NCBI GenBank assembly: GCA_021776195.1
Contig: JAJFGK010000045.1
Location: forward strand, 1-48,417
Reading direction: 5' to 3'
From: Kiloniellaceae bacterium
Lineage (GTDB): Bacteria > Pseudomonadota > Alphaproteobacteria > Kiloniellales > Kiloniellaceae
Length of the DNA: 48,417 bases
In this document: in pieces, positions 16,799 through 25,104 of the stretch
Layout: each line of letters starts with the position of its first letter
How positions within the stretch are numbered: position 1 is the stretch's first letter
Translations under genes and position numbers: made by a program
Notes under the pieces: model-generated
Databases searched by the model: none
Told to the model about the DNA's origin: nothing
What the model saw: only the letters and a program-made list of their open reading frames with translations

Positions 16799-18124
16799 AT
16801 GGGCGCCGCCCTACGGCCCGTCGTCGCGCTTTATATCAGCGTGGCCATCCTCCTGATGGGCAACGGCCTGCAGCGCACGCTGCTGCCGGTGCGGGGCTCG
16901 CTCGAGGAATTCGGCGACTATGCCCTGGGGGTCATGGGCGCGGCCTACTACCTGGGCTTCGGCCTCAGCTGCTTCCTCGGCCCCTATGTGATCCGCCGGG
17001 TCGGCCATATCCGCAGTTTCGCCGGCGTGGTCTCCGTGGCTTCGACCGTGGCGCTGGCCCACAGCCTGGTTCTGCAGCCCTGGGCCTGGTGGATCTTTCA
17101 CGCGATCACCGGCTTTTGCTTTGCGATCATCTACATGGTGATCGAGTCCTGGCTGAACGAGAAGGCGACGAACGAGACCCGCGGCGTGGTATTTTCGGTC
17201 TACACCATCATCAACCTCAGCGTCATGACGATCGGTCAAATGATGCTGACCCTGTCCAGTCCGGCGGCCTTCACGCTGTTCGCCGTGGCCTCGATCCTGG
17301 TTTCGCTTTCCACCGTGCCGGTGGTCATGACCACGGCCCCGGCCCCGGCCCCGCCCGCGATCGTCAGGGTCAGACCGCGCTACCTCTACAAGCTCTCGCC
17401 GGTCGGGGTGATCGGTTGCTTGGCGATCGGATTCGGCAATGGGGCGTTCTGGGCCTTGGCGCCGGTCTATGCCGAGCGCGTCGGCGGCAGTTTGAACGCG
17501 GTTGCCGTCTTCATGAGCGTGACGGTGATCGCCGGTGCCCTGGGCCAGTGGCCGCTGGGCCGTTTGTCCGACAAGATGGATCGCCGCAAGATCATCATCG
17601 TTTGTTGTCTCGGTGCCTGCTTCGCCGCCTTGGGGCTGGTCGCGACCGGGGCCTGGAGCCCCTGGACCTTCTATCTCTTTGGCGCCCTGTTCGGTGCCTT
17701 CGCCTTTCCGGTCTATTCGCTGCTGACCGCCCACACCAACGACTTCGTCGAGGCCGGCGGCTACGTCGAGGCGGCCAGCGGCCTGATGCTGGTCTTCGCC
17801 GCCGGCGCGGTGATCGGCCCGATCCTGGCGGCGACCCTGATGGATCTGCGCGGACCCTATGGCCTTTTCGTCTTCACCGCGATTGTCCACGTCGCCCTGG
17901 CCGCCTTCGTCGTCTTCCGCATGACCCGACGCGATGCACCGCTGGAGGAAGGACGCGCGACCTTCGGCGACAGCCTGGTGCAGGCCCAGATTGTCAGCAA
18001 CATCGATGCCCGCAGCGGCACCGGAAGCGCCGGGCCGGGACCCGGCGCCGAGCCCGGCCCGGCGCCCGACAAACAGGATCAGCCGCCGCAAGACCCGGAG
18101 GATGACCGCGCCGAGCAGCCCTGA
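16799..18124 (+). CDS. MFS transporter
   Basis: A 441-residue major facilitator with twelve predicted membrane helices. The N-terminal half includes a typical G-x-x-x-D/G-x-x-G-R/K-R-type loop at GPYVIRRVGHIR, and the matching loop in the second half is GRLSDKMDRRK. The last 50 residues are a Pro/Gly/Asp-rich tail that is probably disordered and cytoplasmic. It lies between an aminotransferase and an amine oxidase, so uptake of the operon's substrate is the best guess. It resembles the YcaD-type subgroup. Confidence 0.87.
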   Translation: MGAALRPVVALYISVAILLMGNGLQRTLLPVRGSLEEFGDYALGVMGAAYYLGFGLSCFLGPYVIRRVGHIRSFAGVVSVASTVALAHSLVLQPWAWWIFHAITGFCFAIIYMVIESWLNEKATNETRGVVFSVYTIINLSVMTIGQMMLTLSSPAAFTLFAVASILVSLSTVPVVMTTAPAPAPPAIVRVRPRYLYKLSPVGVIGCLAIGFGNGAFWALAPVYAERVGGSLNAVAVFMSVTVIAGALGQWPLGRLSDKMDRRKIIIVCCLGACFAALGLVATGAWSPWTFYLFGALFGAFAFPVYSLLTAHTNDFVEAGGYVEAASGLMLVFAAGAVIGPILAATLMDLRGPYGLFVFTAIVHVALAAFVVFRMTRRDAPLEEGRATFGDSLVQAQIVSNIDARSGTGSAGPGPGAEPGPAPDKQDQPPQDPEDDRAEQP

Positions 18125-18166
18125 TAGGCTCGCCACCGGCGGATCGGAATCTTGGGGGCGGCGGCG

Positions 18167-19486
18167 ATGGCGGACAGCAGCGATATTGCAGGACAGGTGG
18201 GCGTTCCTTTCTGGTGGGACGACGGCGAGCTCGATCTGCCCGCAAACTGCGAGGCCGCCAGCGCGCTGCCGGAGCGGGCCGACGCGGTGGTCGTGGGCGG
18301 CGGCTACAGCGGGCTCTCCGGCGCGCTCACCTTGGCCCGCGGCGGCCGCTCGGTGGTGGTGCTGGATAGCGAGGCCCCCGGTTTCGGTTGTTCCTCGCGC
18401 AACGGCGGCCTGATCGGCACGTCGTTTCACAAGCTGGGTCTGCAGGGTCTCAGCGCCGCCCATGGCGAGGCCAAGGCCCAGGCCGTTCTGGAAGAGTCCA
18501 TGGCCACCCTGGAGCACCTTTGCGATTTCATCGCGGCCGAGGGCATTCAATGCCATCTGAAACGGGTCGGGCGCTTTCGCGGCGCCATCCGCGAATCGCA
18601 CTACGACCGCCTGGCGCGCGAGTTGGAGACCTATCGCAAGTCGGTGGGGCTCGAGGCCTACATGGTGCCGCGCATGGAGCAACACGACGCGATCGGCTCG
18701 GACGTCTACTACGGCGGCGCGATCTACCCCAACGACGGCCATCTTCATCCCGGGCTCTACATCAAGGGCCTGATCGGCCGGGTCAGGGACGCCGGCGCGC
18801 GGCTGTTCGGCAAGACCAGGGTGACCGGGGTCGAGCGCGACGGCGAGGGTTTTCGCGTGCAGATCGCCGGTGGACGGCAGATCGCCGCGGGCCAGCTCTT
18901 GGTCACCACCAACGGCTACACCACCAAGGCCTTCCCGGAGCTCCGCCGGCGGTTGATCCCGATCCGCTCGGCGATCATCGCCACCGAAACCCTGCCCGAG
19001 GATGTCGCCAAGGAGATCAGCCCGCGCCAGTACTGCTTTGGCGACACCTCGCGGCTGGTGCTCTACTACCGCCCCTCGCCGGATGGCCGGCGCATGATCT
19101 TCGGCGGCCGGGCCTTCGACCTGGCGGACAAGCCCGACCATTACATCCGCGACCTGTCGGCTCAGATGACGCGGATCTTTCCGCAATTGAAGGGCCGGGC
19201 GCTGACCCATGCCTGGTCCGGCACGGTGGCCTACACCTTCGACCACGCGCCCCATCTCGGGGCTCTGGAGAAGAATCTCTACTTCGCCATGGGCTATTGC
19301 GGATCGGGCGTGGGCCGGGCGACCTATTTCGGCCGAAAGGCCGCGCTTAAGATGCTCGGCGATCCCGAAGGCGCCAGCGCCCTGGACGGGATTTCCTTCG
19401 ACAGCCGACCTTTTTACAACGGGACGCCTTGGTTCATTCCGGCGCTGGTACGCTGGCACGCCGCGGCCGACCGCTTTGGACTGTGA
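18167..19486 (+). CDS. FAD-dependent amine oxidase (DAO family, PuuB/OrdL-like)
   Basis: A 439-residue flavoprotein of the D-amino-acid-oxidase superfamily. The FAD Rossmann motif is VVVGGGYSGLSGALTLARGG at residues 41-60, followed by the acidic ribose contact (VLDSE). SSRNGGLIG and the C-terminal GYCGSGVGRATYFG are typical of gamma-glutamylputrescine oxidase/OrdL-type enzymes, which oxidise secondary or primary amines to aldehydes with H2O2 release. ATG 18167, behind a G-rich ribosome-binding site, is preferred to an upstream TTG. Its place after the MFS gene and before the hydratase suggests an amine or amino-acid breakdown pathway. Confidence 0.87.
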   Translation: MADSSDIAGQVGVPFWWDDGELDLPANCEAASALPERADAVVVGGGYSGLSGALTLARGGRSVVVLDSEAPGFGCSSRNGGLIGTSFHKLGLQGLSAAHGEAKAQAVLEESMATLEHLCDFIAAEGIQCHLKRVGRFRGAIRESHYDRLARELETYRKSVGLEAYMVPRMEQHDAIGSDVYYGGAIYPNDGHLHPGLYIKGLIGRVRDAGARLFGKTRVTGVERDGEGFRVQIAGGRQIAAGQLLVTTNGYTTKAFPELRRRLIPIRSAIIATETLPEDVAKEISPRQYCFGDTSRLVLYYRPSPDGRRMIFGGRAFDLADKPDHYIRDLSAQMTRIFPQLKGRALTHAWSGTVAYTFDHAPHLGALEKNLYFAMGYCGSGVGRATYFGRKAALKMLGDPEGASALDGISFDSRPFYNGTPWFIPALVRWHAAADRFGL

Positions 19487-19514
19487 CCTGTCTCGGACTG
19501 TGAAAGGCCAAGCC

Positions 19515-20321
19515 ATGGATCGGACCGCCATCGGAACCGCCGCGTCGCTGCTCGCCGAGCACCGCCTCTCGGGCCAGCCCTTTGCCGGGTTTCCCGAAGC
19601 CCTGGCGCCGCCCGACGAGGCGGCTGGCTATGGCATCCAGTCGGCCCTGCACGAGGCCTTGAGCGCGCGCGGCCAGGGGGCCCGGGTCGGTTGGAAGATC
19701 GGCTGCACGACGTCGATCATGCAGCGCTACCTCGATATCGACCATCCCTGCGGCGGCGGCATCATGGCGTCGACCCTGTTCGAGGAAGAGGGACGGGTCG
19801 CTGCCGACCACCTGCGGCGACCCGGTGTCGAATGCGAGATAGCCGTCCGCCTCGGCCGCGATTTGACGGCGGCGGAAGCCCCCTTCGACCGGGACGCTGT
19901 CCGCCCGGCGGTCGACTCCTTTTCCGCGGCGATCGAACTGGTGGACGATCGCTATGCCGACTGGCGCGCCCTGCCGGCCGCCACGCTGATCGCCGACGAT
20001 TTCTTCGCCCGGGGCGCGGTGGTCGGGGCCGCCCGCCGCGATTGGCAGGAATTGGATCTCGCCGGTCTGGGCGGCGAAATGTGGATCAACGGCGAGTCGG
20101 TGGGGCAGGGGCGCGGCCGCGACATCCTGGGTCATCCGCTGGAGGCGCTGGCCTGGTTGGCCAATCACCTGACAGTCGGGGCCGGCAGTCAGGCGGCGGG
20201 ACTGGCGGCGGGCGAGGTGGTGCTGCTCGGGTCCCTGGTCCAGACCGTCTGGCTGTCCCCCGGCGACCGGGTCGAGGTCTCGCTGGAAGGACTGGGCGGG
20301 GCCAGTGTCACGATCGGCTGA
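19515..20321 (+). CDS. 2-oxopent-4-enoate hydratase / FAH-family protein (MhpD-like)
   Basis: A 268-residue protein of the fumarylacetoacetate-hydrolase superfamily, MhpD branch. It carries the metal-binding acid pattern CEIAVRLG (ExxxxR region, about 110-116) and AIELVDDRY further on. Family members hydrate 2-hydroxypenta-2,4-dienoates or decarboxylate oxo acids in aromatic and amino-acid breakdown. ATG 19515 has AAAGG upstream; the frame is open earlier through the amine oxidase gene, but that part is a shadow. It is last in the aminotransferase-MFS-oxidase operon. The dyad just downstream could also end this transcript. Confidence 0.82.
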   Translation: MDRTAIGTAASLLAEHRLSGQPFAGFPEALAPPDEAAGYGIQSALHEALSARGQGARVGWKIGCTTSIMQRYLDIDHPCGGGIMASTLFEEEGRVAADHLRRPGVECEIAVRLGRDLTAAEAPFDRDAVRPAVDSFSAAIELVDDRYADWRALPAATLIADDFFARGAVVGAARRDWQELDLAGLGGEMWINGESVGQGRGRDILGHPLEALAWLANHLTVGAGSQAAGLAAGEVVLLGSLVQTVWLSPGDRVEVSLEGLGGASVTIG

Positions 20322-20334
20322 TCAAGGGGCTTGA

Positions 20335-20386
20335 CTATCCTTCTATAGTTCGATAAAACCAGAAATATCGAAATATAGAAGGATAG
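20335..20386. promoter_or_regulatory. Large dyad (21-bp arms) over the arsI/cadI-like promoter
   Basis: Arms 20335-20355 and 20366-20386 are reverse complements with one mismatch, with a 10-bp spacer. The element is strongly A+T-rich in a G+C-rich neighbourhood, ends four bases before the downstream ATG and overlaps a TTGACT (-35-like, 20331-20336). The inner TTCGATA/TATCGAA half-sites resemble ArsR-family operators in proteobacteria (family knowledge). It may also form an RNA hairpin covering the ribosome-binding site. Confidence 0.75.
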
Positions 20387-20390
20387 CGCC

Positions 20391-20831
20391 ATGAAACGCA
20401 TTCATATCGGCCTTTCGGTGAAGGATCTCGACCAATCGGTGGCCTTCTATTCCGCCCTTCTGGGTGAAGACCCGTTGGTGCTGGAGAAGGACTACGCCAA
20501 GTGGGCGCCCAAGGATCCGCCCGTCAATCTGTCGGTCACGGCCTCTTGTTGCGGCGAAGCGCCCGGCGGCGTTCACTTCGGCATCGACGCCGAGACCCGC
20601 GAAGACCTCGGCGAGGTCACCGACCGGCTCGACAGCAAGGGCATCGAAACCCTGGACGAAGGCGAGACGATCTGCTGCTACCACCGCTCCACCAAGAGCT
20701 GGGCGATCGATCCCGATGCCTTCCGCTGGGAGGTGTTCCTGACCAGCGCCCGTAACGCGGACTATGGGCACGACTTCGAAGCCTTGGATGAGGCGCACAA
20801 GCGGGCGCAGGATCAGGCGCGGGCGACCTAG
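20391..20831 (+). CDS. arsI: ArsI/CadI-family VOC enzyme (putative organoarsenical C-As lyase or heavy-metal resistance protein)
   Basis: A 146-residue vicinal-oxygen-chelate protein. Candidate iron ligands are H5 (MKRIHIGLSV), H62 (GGVHFGI) and E114 (RWEVF). The vicinal Cys pair C95-C96 in ETICCYHRSTKSW, which binds trivalent arsenic in ArsI, is present, with a second pair at C53-C54. ArsI breaks the carbon-arsenic bond of trivalent methyl- or phenylarsenicals with O2; CadI is a cadmium-induced relative. The gene stands alone with its own dyad operator and no arsR, arsB or arsM in the window. The name is by motif and the substrate is unproven. Confidence 0.75.
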   Translation: MKRIHIGLSVKDLDQSVAFYSALLGEDPLVLEKDYAKWAPKDPPVNLSVTASCCGEAPGGVHFGIDAETREDLGEVTDRLDSKGIETLDEGETICCYHRSTKSWAIDPDAFRWEVFLTSARNADYGHDFEALDEAHKRAQDQARAT

Positions 20832-20941
20832 CCCGCAGGGAATCGGTCTTGGGTCTGGACCGCGAAGCCCTTTCTTAAGGTCTCCCTTCTAGGCTCTTGC
20901 CCTTCGCGCCGGCCTTGCCGGTGCCGGAGGGTGAGAGACCG

Positions 20942-21295
20942 ATGATCAAATACCTCCTTTTTGCGGGCGTCAGCGCGGCGGTCCTGGCGGGTTTCGCCGC
21001 CGAGGGCGACGAGGTCGCCATCCCGGCGCACTTCCTGGCCTTCGAGGGTAAGGCCTGCAAGAGGCAGGCGGCCGAGCTGGCCGGCGCCACTATTGCCGAG
21101 AGCTATTGTAACTGCGTGACCGAGGGCATCGCCGCGCGCTACAGCTTCAAGGGCTACGTCCTGCGCAACGCCGCCATGTCCTGGGAAGCCTGGCGCGAGG
21201 GCGTTCCGGTGGAGTCGATTGCCGGCCGCGACCCGGTTCTGCGCGACCTTCATCACGGTTGCCGAAATCAAGTGCTCAGTCGTACCGACGGGTAA
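20942..21295 (+). CDS. Small exported Cys-containing hypothetical protein
   Basis: A 117-residue protein with a short N-terminal signal sequence (MIKYLLFAGVSAAVLAGFAA). The mature part has four cysteines (one in KACKR, two in YCNCV, one in HGCRN) that could form disulfides. A GGAGGG ribosome-binding site lies about nine bases upstream of ATG 20942; the frame is open earlier but without a better start. I do not recognise the family. It is convergent with the 254-residue hypothetical gene, with a 30-bp gap. Confidence 0.62.
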   Translation: MIKYLLFAGVSAAVLAGFAAEGDEVAIPAHFLAFEGKACKRQAAELAGATIAESYCNCVTEGIAARYSFKGYVLRNAAMSWEAWREGVPVESIAGRDPVLRDLHHGCRNQVLSRTDG

Positions 21296-21325
21296 AGTGC
21301 TCGCGATCGGCGGTGAAACCGCGCG

Positions 21326-22090
21326 TCAGGCGCGCCAACTGGCCAGGGCCTGATCGGCTTCGGCCGGATCGGTGACCTCGAAGAGGCCGACGATCCGCGC
21401 CAACTCCTTGGGGTCCAGGGCCTCTTCGCCAAGGCCCAATTTCCGGGTCATGATGAAGATCGAAACGAACTGGAGCTGTTCCAGGCCGAGGGCCCGGCAG
21501 GCCAAGGCCAGATCCTCGCCGCCGGGCGCATAGAGGACGCGCAGGACGTCCGAGGAAGACAGGCCGGTCAAGTCGCCGAACAGAGATTCGGCCAGGGCCA
21601 GATCGGCGGCGCGAAGCGCCTGGACCAATGCCTGTGCCGCATCGCTCGGCGCCATGGGATGGTCGCGCCAGTTTTTTACCGGCCCGCCTGGCGCCATTGT
21701 GCGTTCTCCTTCGGCCGGCGCAACAGCGGGCTCGGCAGCGGATTCGCGGTCCGGATCGACCGTCTGACCCTGGGCGGGTGTTTGAAAGGGCAAAACGTTG
21801 GCCGGGGGCGAGCCTGCCGCGGTGTCTTCCCGCTCGCCATGGTGTCCCACTCGAGACTCAGCGCTTGCGGCCTCTGGCATAGAGTGCGTGACGAGGCCGG
21901 CGTTCAATGCCCGGATCGAAGGCACGGCGCTGCCAGCGGAGGCGGCGGCCCGGGCCTCGCCGCGTCTCGCCGTCTGGTCCGCGGCGGGCTCGACGTCGCG
22001 ACGGGGTTCGCTCATGACAAACCCGACGTTGCTCCGCCGCTTGTCGCGCGAAACCATGGTGGCGGACAGTTTGCTTGGCTTCTTTTTCAC
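21326..22090 (-). CDS. Hypothetical protein with disordered N-terminus and helical C-terminal domain
   Basis: A 254-residue protein. Residues 1-150 are rich in Ala, Pro, Glu and Arg with low complexity and are probably disordered. The last 100 residues form a helix-rich domain (WRDHPMAPSDAAQALVQAL, then LACRALGLEQLQFVSIFIM) that recalls the C-terminal part of DUF2336-type alphaproteobacterial proteins; this likeness is weak. The start is a GTG at 22090. An ATG at 22015 (MSEPRRD) is a plausible alternative. It lies downstream of a ParA gene on the same strand and might be its partner, by position only. Confidence 0.6.
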   Translation of the reverse strand: MKKKPSKLSATMVSRDKRRSNVGFVMSEPRRDVEPAADQTARRGEARAAASAGSAVPSIRALNAGLVTHSMPEAASAESRVGHHGEREDTAAGSPPANVLPFQTPAQGQTVDPDRESAAEPAVAPAEGERTMAPGGPVKNWRDHPMAPSDAAQALVQALRAADLALAESLFGDLTGLSSSDVLRVLYAPGGEDLALACRALGLEQLQFVSIFIMTRKLGLGEEALDPKELARIVGLFEVTDPAEADQALASWRA

Positions 22091-22202
22091 CCTAGAGGGT
22101 CTCGCCTGATCGGTGTCGGCGCCGTCGATGTCGGCGCGGGGGCAGGAACTCTGTGTTCAAGACAGTATCGCATAGGCCCCAGCGAAATTCACGGCCAAAT
22201 CG

Positions 22203-22988
22203 TCAGCTGGGATCGGGCCCGGCGTTGGCCATCAGGGCGACCGGGCCTCGCGCCGCCGTCCCCGGTGCGGCACTGCCGTCGGCCGCGGCGTCGGGGCCGA
22301 GGGCTTTCGACACCTGATAGTGCCCGCCGGCGCTGGCGGCTATCGGGTGGCGTGCGCCCTGGCCGCGCGACCGCTCCAGCCGACCGCGGATGTAGTCCCA
22401 GAGCCGTTCGATCTCGGCCGGCGAGCGGGTCTTGCCGCTGACTTCCATTGCGGTCCGCCCGTCGATCATGCTGGCGGCGAAATCGGTTCGTTGATGGATG
22501 ACCTGTTGCGCGAGCGGTCCGTGCTGGGAAAGCGAAATGGCCGCTTCCGTCGTGATCCGGGCCCGCGGATGCGCGCCGTTGATGACGAAGACCAGCGGCT
22601 TATCCAGCCGTTCGGCGATGTCGACCGTGCCGCCGGCGGCGCGTAGATCGTGTGGGCTGGGGCGGGTCGGAATGACCACCAGGTGCGACAGGTTGATCAC
22701 ATGGCCGATGGTCGAGGTGATCGCGGGCGGCGTGTCGATGACCAATAGCTTGATGCCGAGCTTGCGCATGTCGTCCAAGTGATCGGCCAGTCGTGCAACC
22801 GACGTTTGCGCGAAAACCGGCGTCTCGGCCTCGCGCTCATTCCACCAATCGGACAGGCTCCCCTGGGGGTCGGCGTCCATCAGCGCGACCGGGCCGTGCC
22901 CCTGCAATTCCGCCTGCACCGCGATGTGAGCGGCCAGGGTGGTCTTGCCGGACCCGCCCTTTTGAGATGCGAATGCCAAGATATCCAT
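22203..22988 (-). CDS. ParA-family ATPase (orphan, PpfA/MinD-like)
   Basis: A 261-residue deviant Walker ATPase of the ParA/MinD superfamily. The signature KGGSGKTT (residues 10-17) has the family's leading Lys. LMDADPQGS is Walker A' and LLVIDTPPA is Walker B. These proteins form ATP-dimers that bind DNA or cargo and position plasmids, chromosomes or protein clusters. There is no helix-turn-helix extension and no ParB neighbour, as in cargo-positioning orphan ParAs. The last 60 residues are Ala/Gly/Pro-rich and probably disordered. AAGGA precedes the ATG. It is divergent from a second ATPase locus (MipZ) across 515 bp. Confidence 0.88.
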   Translation of the reverse strand: MDILAFASQKGGSGKTTLAAHIAVQAELQGHGPVALMDADPQGSLSDWWNEREAETPVFAQTSVARLADHLDDMRKLGIKLLVIDTPPAITSTIGHVINLSHLVVIPTRPSPHDLRAAGGTVDIAERLDKPLVFVINGAHPRARITTEAAISLSQHGPLAQQVIHQRTDFAASMIDGRTAMEVSGKTRSPAEIERLWDYIRGRLERSRGQGARHPIAASAGGHYQVSKALGPDAAADGSAAPGTAARGPVALMANAGPDPS

Positions 22989-23503
22989 GCTTGTCGTCCT
23001 TTTCGATATGCCGAACTCTAAAGCTGCCCTATCCGCATCGGCCGATCCCTTCTACTCAACAGGGAGGTCGAGTAGTGCCATTCGCATTTAGACGGTCATC
23101 CCACGGACGCCACAGATTGTAGGGTGTTGGAAAACCAATCGCAATATGTTGATAGCATGGGTTGAACATTCCGGGCCTCTCGGGCCCCGCGTCCAGACCG
23201 CTCGGCGGCGCGTCTAAGCAAAAGATCCTATTCACTTTTTCTTGCCTCGAGTCACGGGTTATGCGAGGTATAGTGTGTTTGGGAGAACGAGACCCTAAAT
23301 CTGGGGGTGTGACGAGATCCGATCGGCAAGAAATCGGAAAATCGACATCCACCGTGGCCATCGGGGGTTGGGCCGTCTGGGCGGATTTAGCGAGGGATTC
23401 CTTGGTACTGAGACCACCCTCGGCGATGACGTGGTGAAATCCGAACCCGAGTCGAAAGAGACCGCAGAGCCAAGCGGCCAAGGTTGGGAAGGGCAATGAT
23501 ACC
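22989..23503. other. 515-bp intergenic region between divergent ParA and MipZ loci
   Basis: No convincing gene is present; frames on both strands lack start signals and composition typical of the neighbours. The region is A+T-richer than its surroundings. It holds a CTACTC/GAGTAG dyad (about 23052-23075) and a TATAGT hexamer near 23268 that could be a -10 for the rightward genes. It probably carries two back-to-back promoters. Confidence 0.45.
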
Positions 23504-23932
23504 ATGAGTGGCGGGTCGCCGCGCTCGAAAGGCCGACAGGAACGGCGTCCGCGCAAGCCGCGGACCTTGGCGCCATTGCTCGGTCTTGCCCGTGGCGGTG
23601 TTCGACAACCTTGGGGTTTACCGGCGGCCGGCAGTACCAATTCGGTGAAGGGCCGCTCGGGTAAGGCTTGGCGCGGTATCCAGGCCTTGAAGGCGACAGA
23701 CCGTTTTCGCCTCTGGCTCGCCTTCGTCCTTTCGCCAGGCGAACTCAATCGCTTCGAGCGCTGGGCCCTGTCCAACGACAGCGATTACGCCGCACTCTTG
23801 CGCTACTACCGCGTGGCGCTTGGCAGCGAGGATCAGGAAAAGGTGCTTTTGAGATTGCGATCGGTTGTTGGGCTCGGCGAAGAAGACGGGCTGGGCGGTA
23901 CGACCTCCGGCCGGACGGGAACCGCCGGATGA
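23504..23932 (+). CDS. Hypothetical basic protein translationally coupled to MipZ
   Basis: A 142-residue protein. Residues 1-60 are very basic and Gly/Pro-rich (SKGRQERRPRKPRT) with no predicted fold. Residues 60-125 form a helical segment (DRFRLWLAFVLSPGELNRFE, then YAALLRYYRVALG). Its stop overlaps the MipZ start (ATGA, 23929-23932), so the two are made together. A DNA- or membrane-tethering partner of the ATPase is a reasonable guess, but nothing in the sequence proves it. No family recognised. Confidence 0.6.
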   Translation: MSGGSPRSKGRQERRPRKPRTLAPLLGLARGGVRQPWGLPAAGSTNSVKGRSGKAWRGIQALKATDRFRLWLAFVLSPGELNRFERWALSNDSDYAALLRYYRVALGSEDQEKVLLRLRSVVGLGEEDGLGGTTSGRTGTAG

Positions 23933-24897
23933 CGACGGCCTTTTTGCGCAGTTGGTTCGCCAAGCCGATCCGGCCCCGCGTCATCACGCTGGGAAATCAA
24001 AAGGGCGGTTCGGGCAAGACCACCGTTGCCATGCACCTGATGGTCGGTTTGATGAGCTGCGGCTACCGTGTCGGGTCCCTCGACCTCGACGGCGATCAGG
24101 CCACGCTCTCGCACTTTGTCGAGAACCGGGTGCGTCACGCCAAGGGCTCGGCCTTCCCCTTGGATATGCCGACCCATTGGCGCATCGACTCATCGCTGGA
24201 GAGTGCCGTCGCCGATGCCGAAGAAGAAGAAACCGCGCATCTGCAAATGGCCTTGGACGGCCTGCTGGATCATGACTACATCGTCATCGACACGCCTGGA
24301 AACGACACCTTCCTGTCTCGCATTGGGCACATCTTGGCGGACTGCCTGATCACGCCGATGAACGACTCCTTTCTCGACCTCGACGTGCTCGTGCGTTTCG
24401 ACGCCGAAGCCAAGCGAATCATCGGGCCCAGCGGCTACAGCGTCGCGGTGATGGATCGTTGGGGCTTGCGCATGCTTGTCACCGGCCATCCGCTCGATTG
24501 GATCGTGGTCAGGAACCGTCTGGCGCATCTCGACAACCGCAATCACAAGCAGGTCGAGACGCTTTTGGACAAGCTCGCGCCGCGGCTCGGCTTCCGGCTC
24601 GCCCAAGGGTTCGGCGAGCGTGTCGCCTACCGGGAGCTCTTTCCGCGGGGCCTCACCCTCCTCGATCCCTTCGACGAGGCCGTCGCGCCCGGCTCGGCCA
24701 GAAGCCGGGCCAGTGCCCGCGCGGAGGTTTGGGAGATGCTGGGCCTGATCGGTCTCGATGACGATCGCCAGGCTGAACGCAGCTGGAAGAACAGCCAGGG
24801 TCTGATCTTTGGCACGGGAGGCCGGGTTCCGAGCGGTGAAGGCCTGATCGCGCGTGGCGCCCCTATGGTGGCCCGTACAACCATCCGGGACGATTGA
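23929..24897 (+). CDS. mipZ: MipZ-like division-plane positioning ATPase
   Basis: A 322-residue ParA/MinD-superfamily ATPase of the MipZ branch. NQKGGSGKTT (about 23-32) is the deviant Walker A, DLDGDQATLSHFVENR follows the MipZ pattern, and IDTPGNDT is Walker B. TPMNDSFLDLDVL and WIVVRNRLAHLDNRN are hallmark MipZ stretches. In Caulobacter MipZ binds ParB at the pole and blocks FtsZ assembly away from midcell. A short extra N-terminus (about 15 residues) and a C-terminal 60-residue extension are present. Start ATG 23929 overlaps the preceding stop. No parB or ftsZ lies nearby. Confidence 0.87.
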   Translation: MTTAFLRSWFAKPIRPRVITLGNQKGGSGKTTVAMHLMVGLMSCGYRVGSLDLDGDQATLSHFVENRVRHAKGSAFPLDMPTHWRIDSSLESAVADAEEEETAHLQMALDGLLDHDYIVIDTPGNDTFLSRIGHILADCLITPMNDSFLDLDVLVRFDAEAKRIIGPSGYSVAVMDRWGLRMLVTGHPLDWIVVRNRLAHLDNRNHKQVETLLDKLAPRLGFRLAQGFGERVAYRELFPRGLTLLDPFDEAVAPGSARSRASARAEVWEMLGLIGLDDDRQAERSWKNSQGLIFGTGGRVPSGEGLIARGAPMVARTTIRDD

Positions 24898-25104
24898 GGG
24901 CCGAGCCGACAGCGGCCGTTTTCGACGGCCCGGAGGTCGAGCCGGGGATGCCGTCCGCGGAACGTCGAAATCGTTGGCGACGCCCAGAAATTCTGTCCCT
25001 TGATCGGGTCGCGATGACGGCTTTCTCTTAATCCTATCTCAGTGATATGAATGTGATAATCTCCCCAAGGCGGCCAAATCACACCGCGCGGACTCGGACA
25101 AGCC

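Noticed and set aside
16811..19531. Minus-strand 906-residue open frame
   Set aside because: It is antisense to the MFS and amine-oxidase genes, both with strong motifs; its composition (Arg/Gly/Gln, low complexity) is that of a shadow.
23162..23437. 91-residue plus-strand frame in the ParA/MipZ intergenic region
   Set aside because: No ribosome-binding site, mixed composition, no motif; overlaps competing frames on the other strand.
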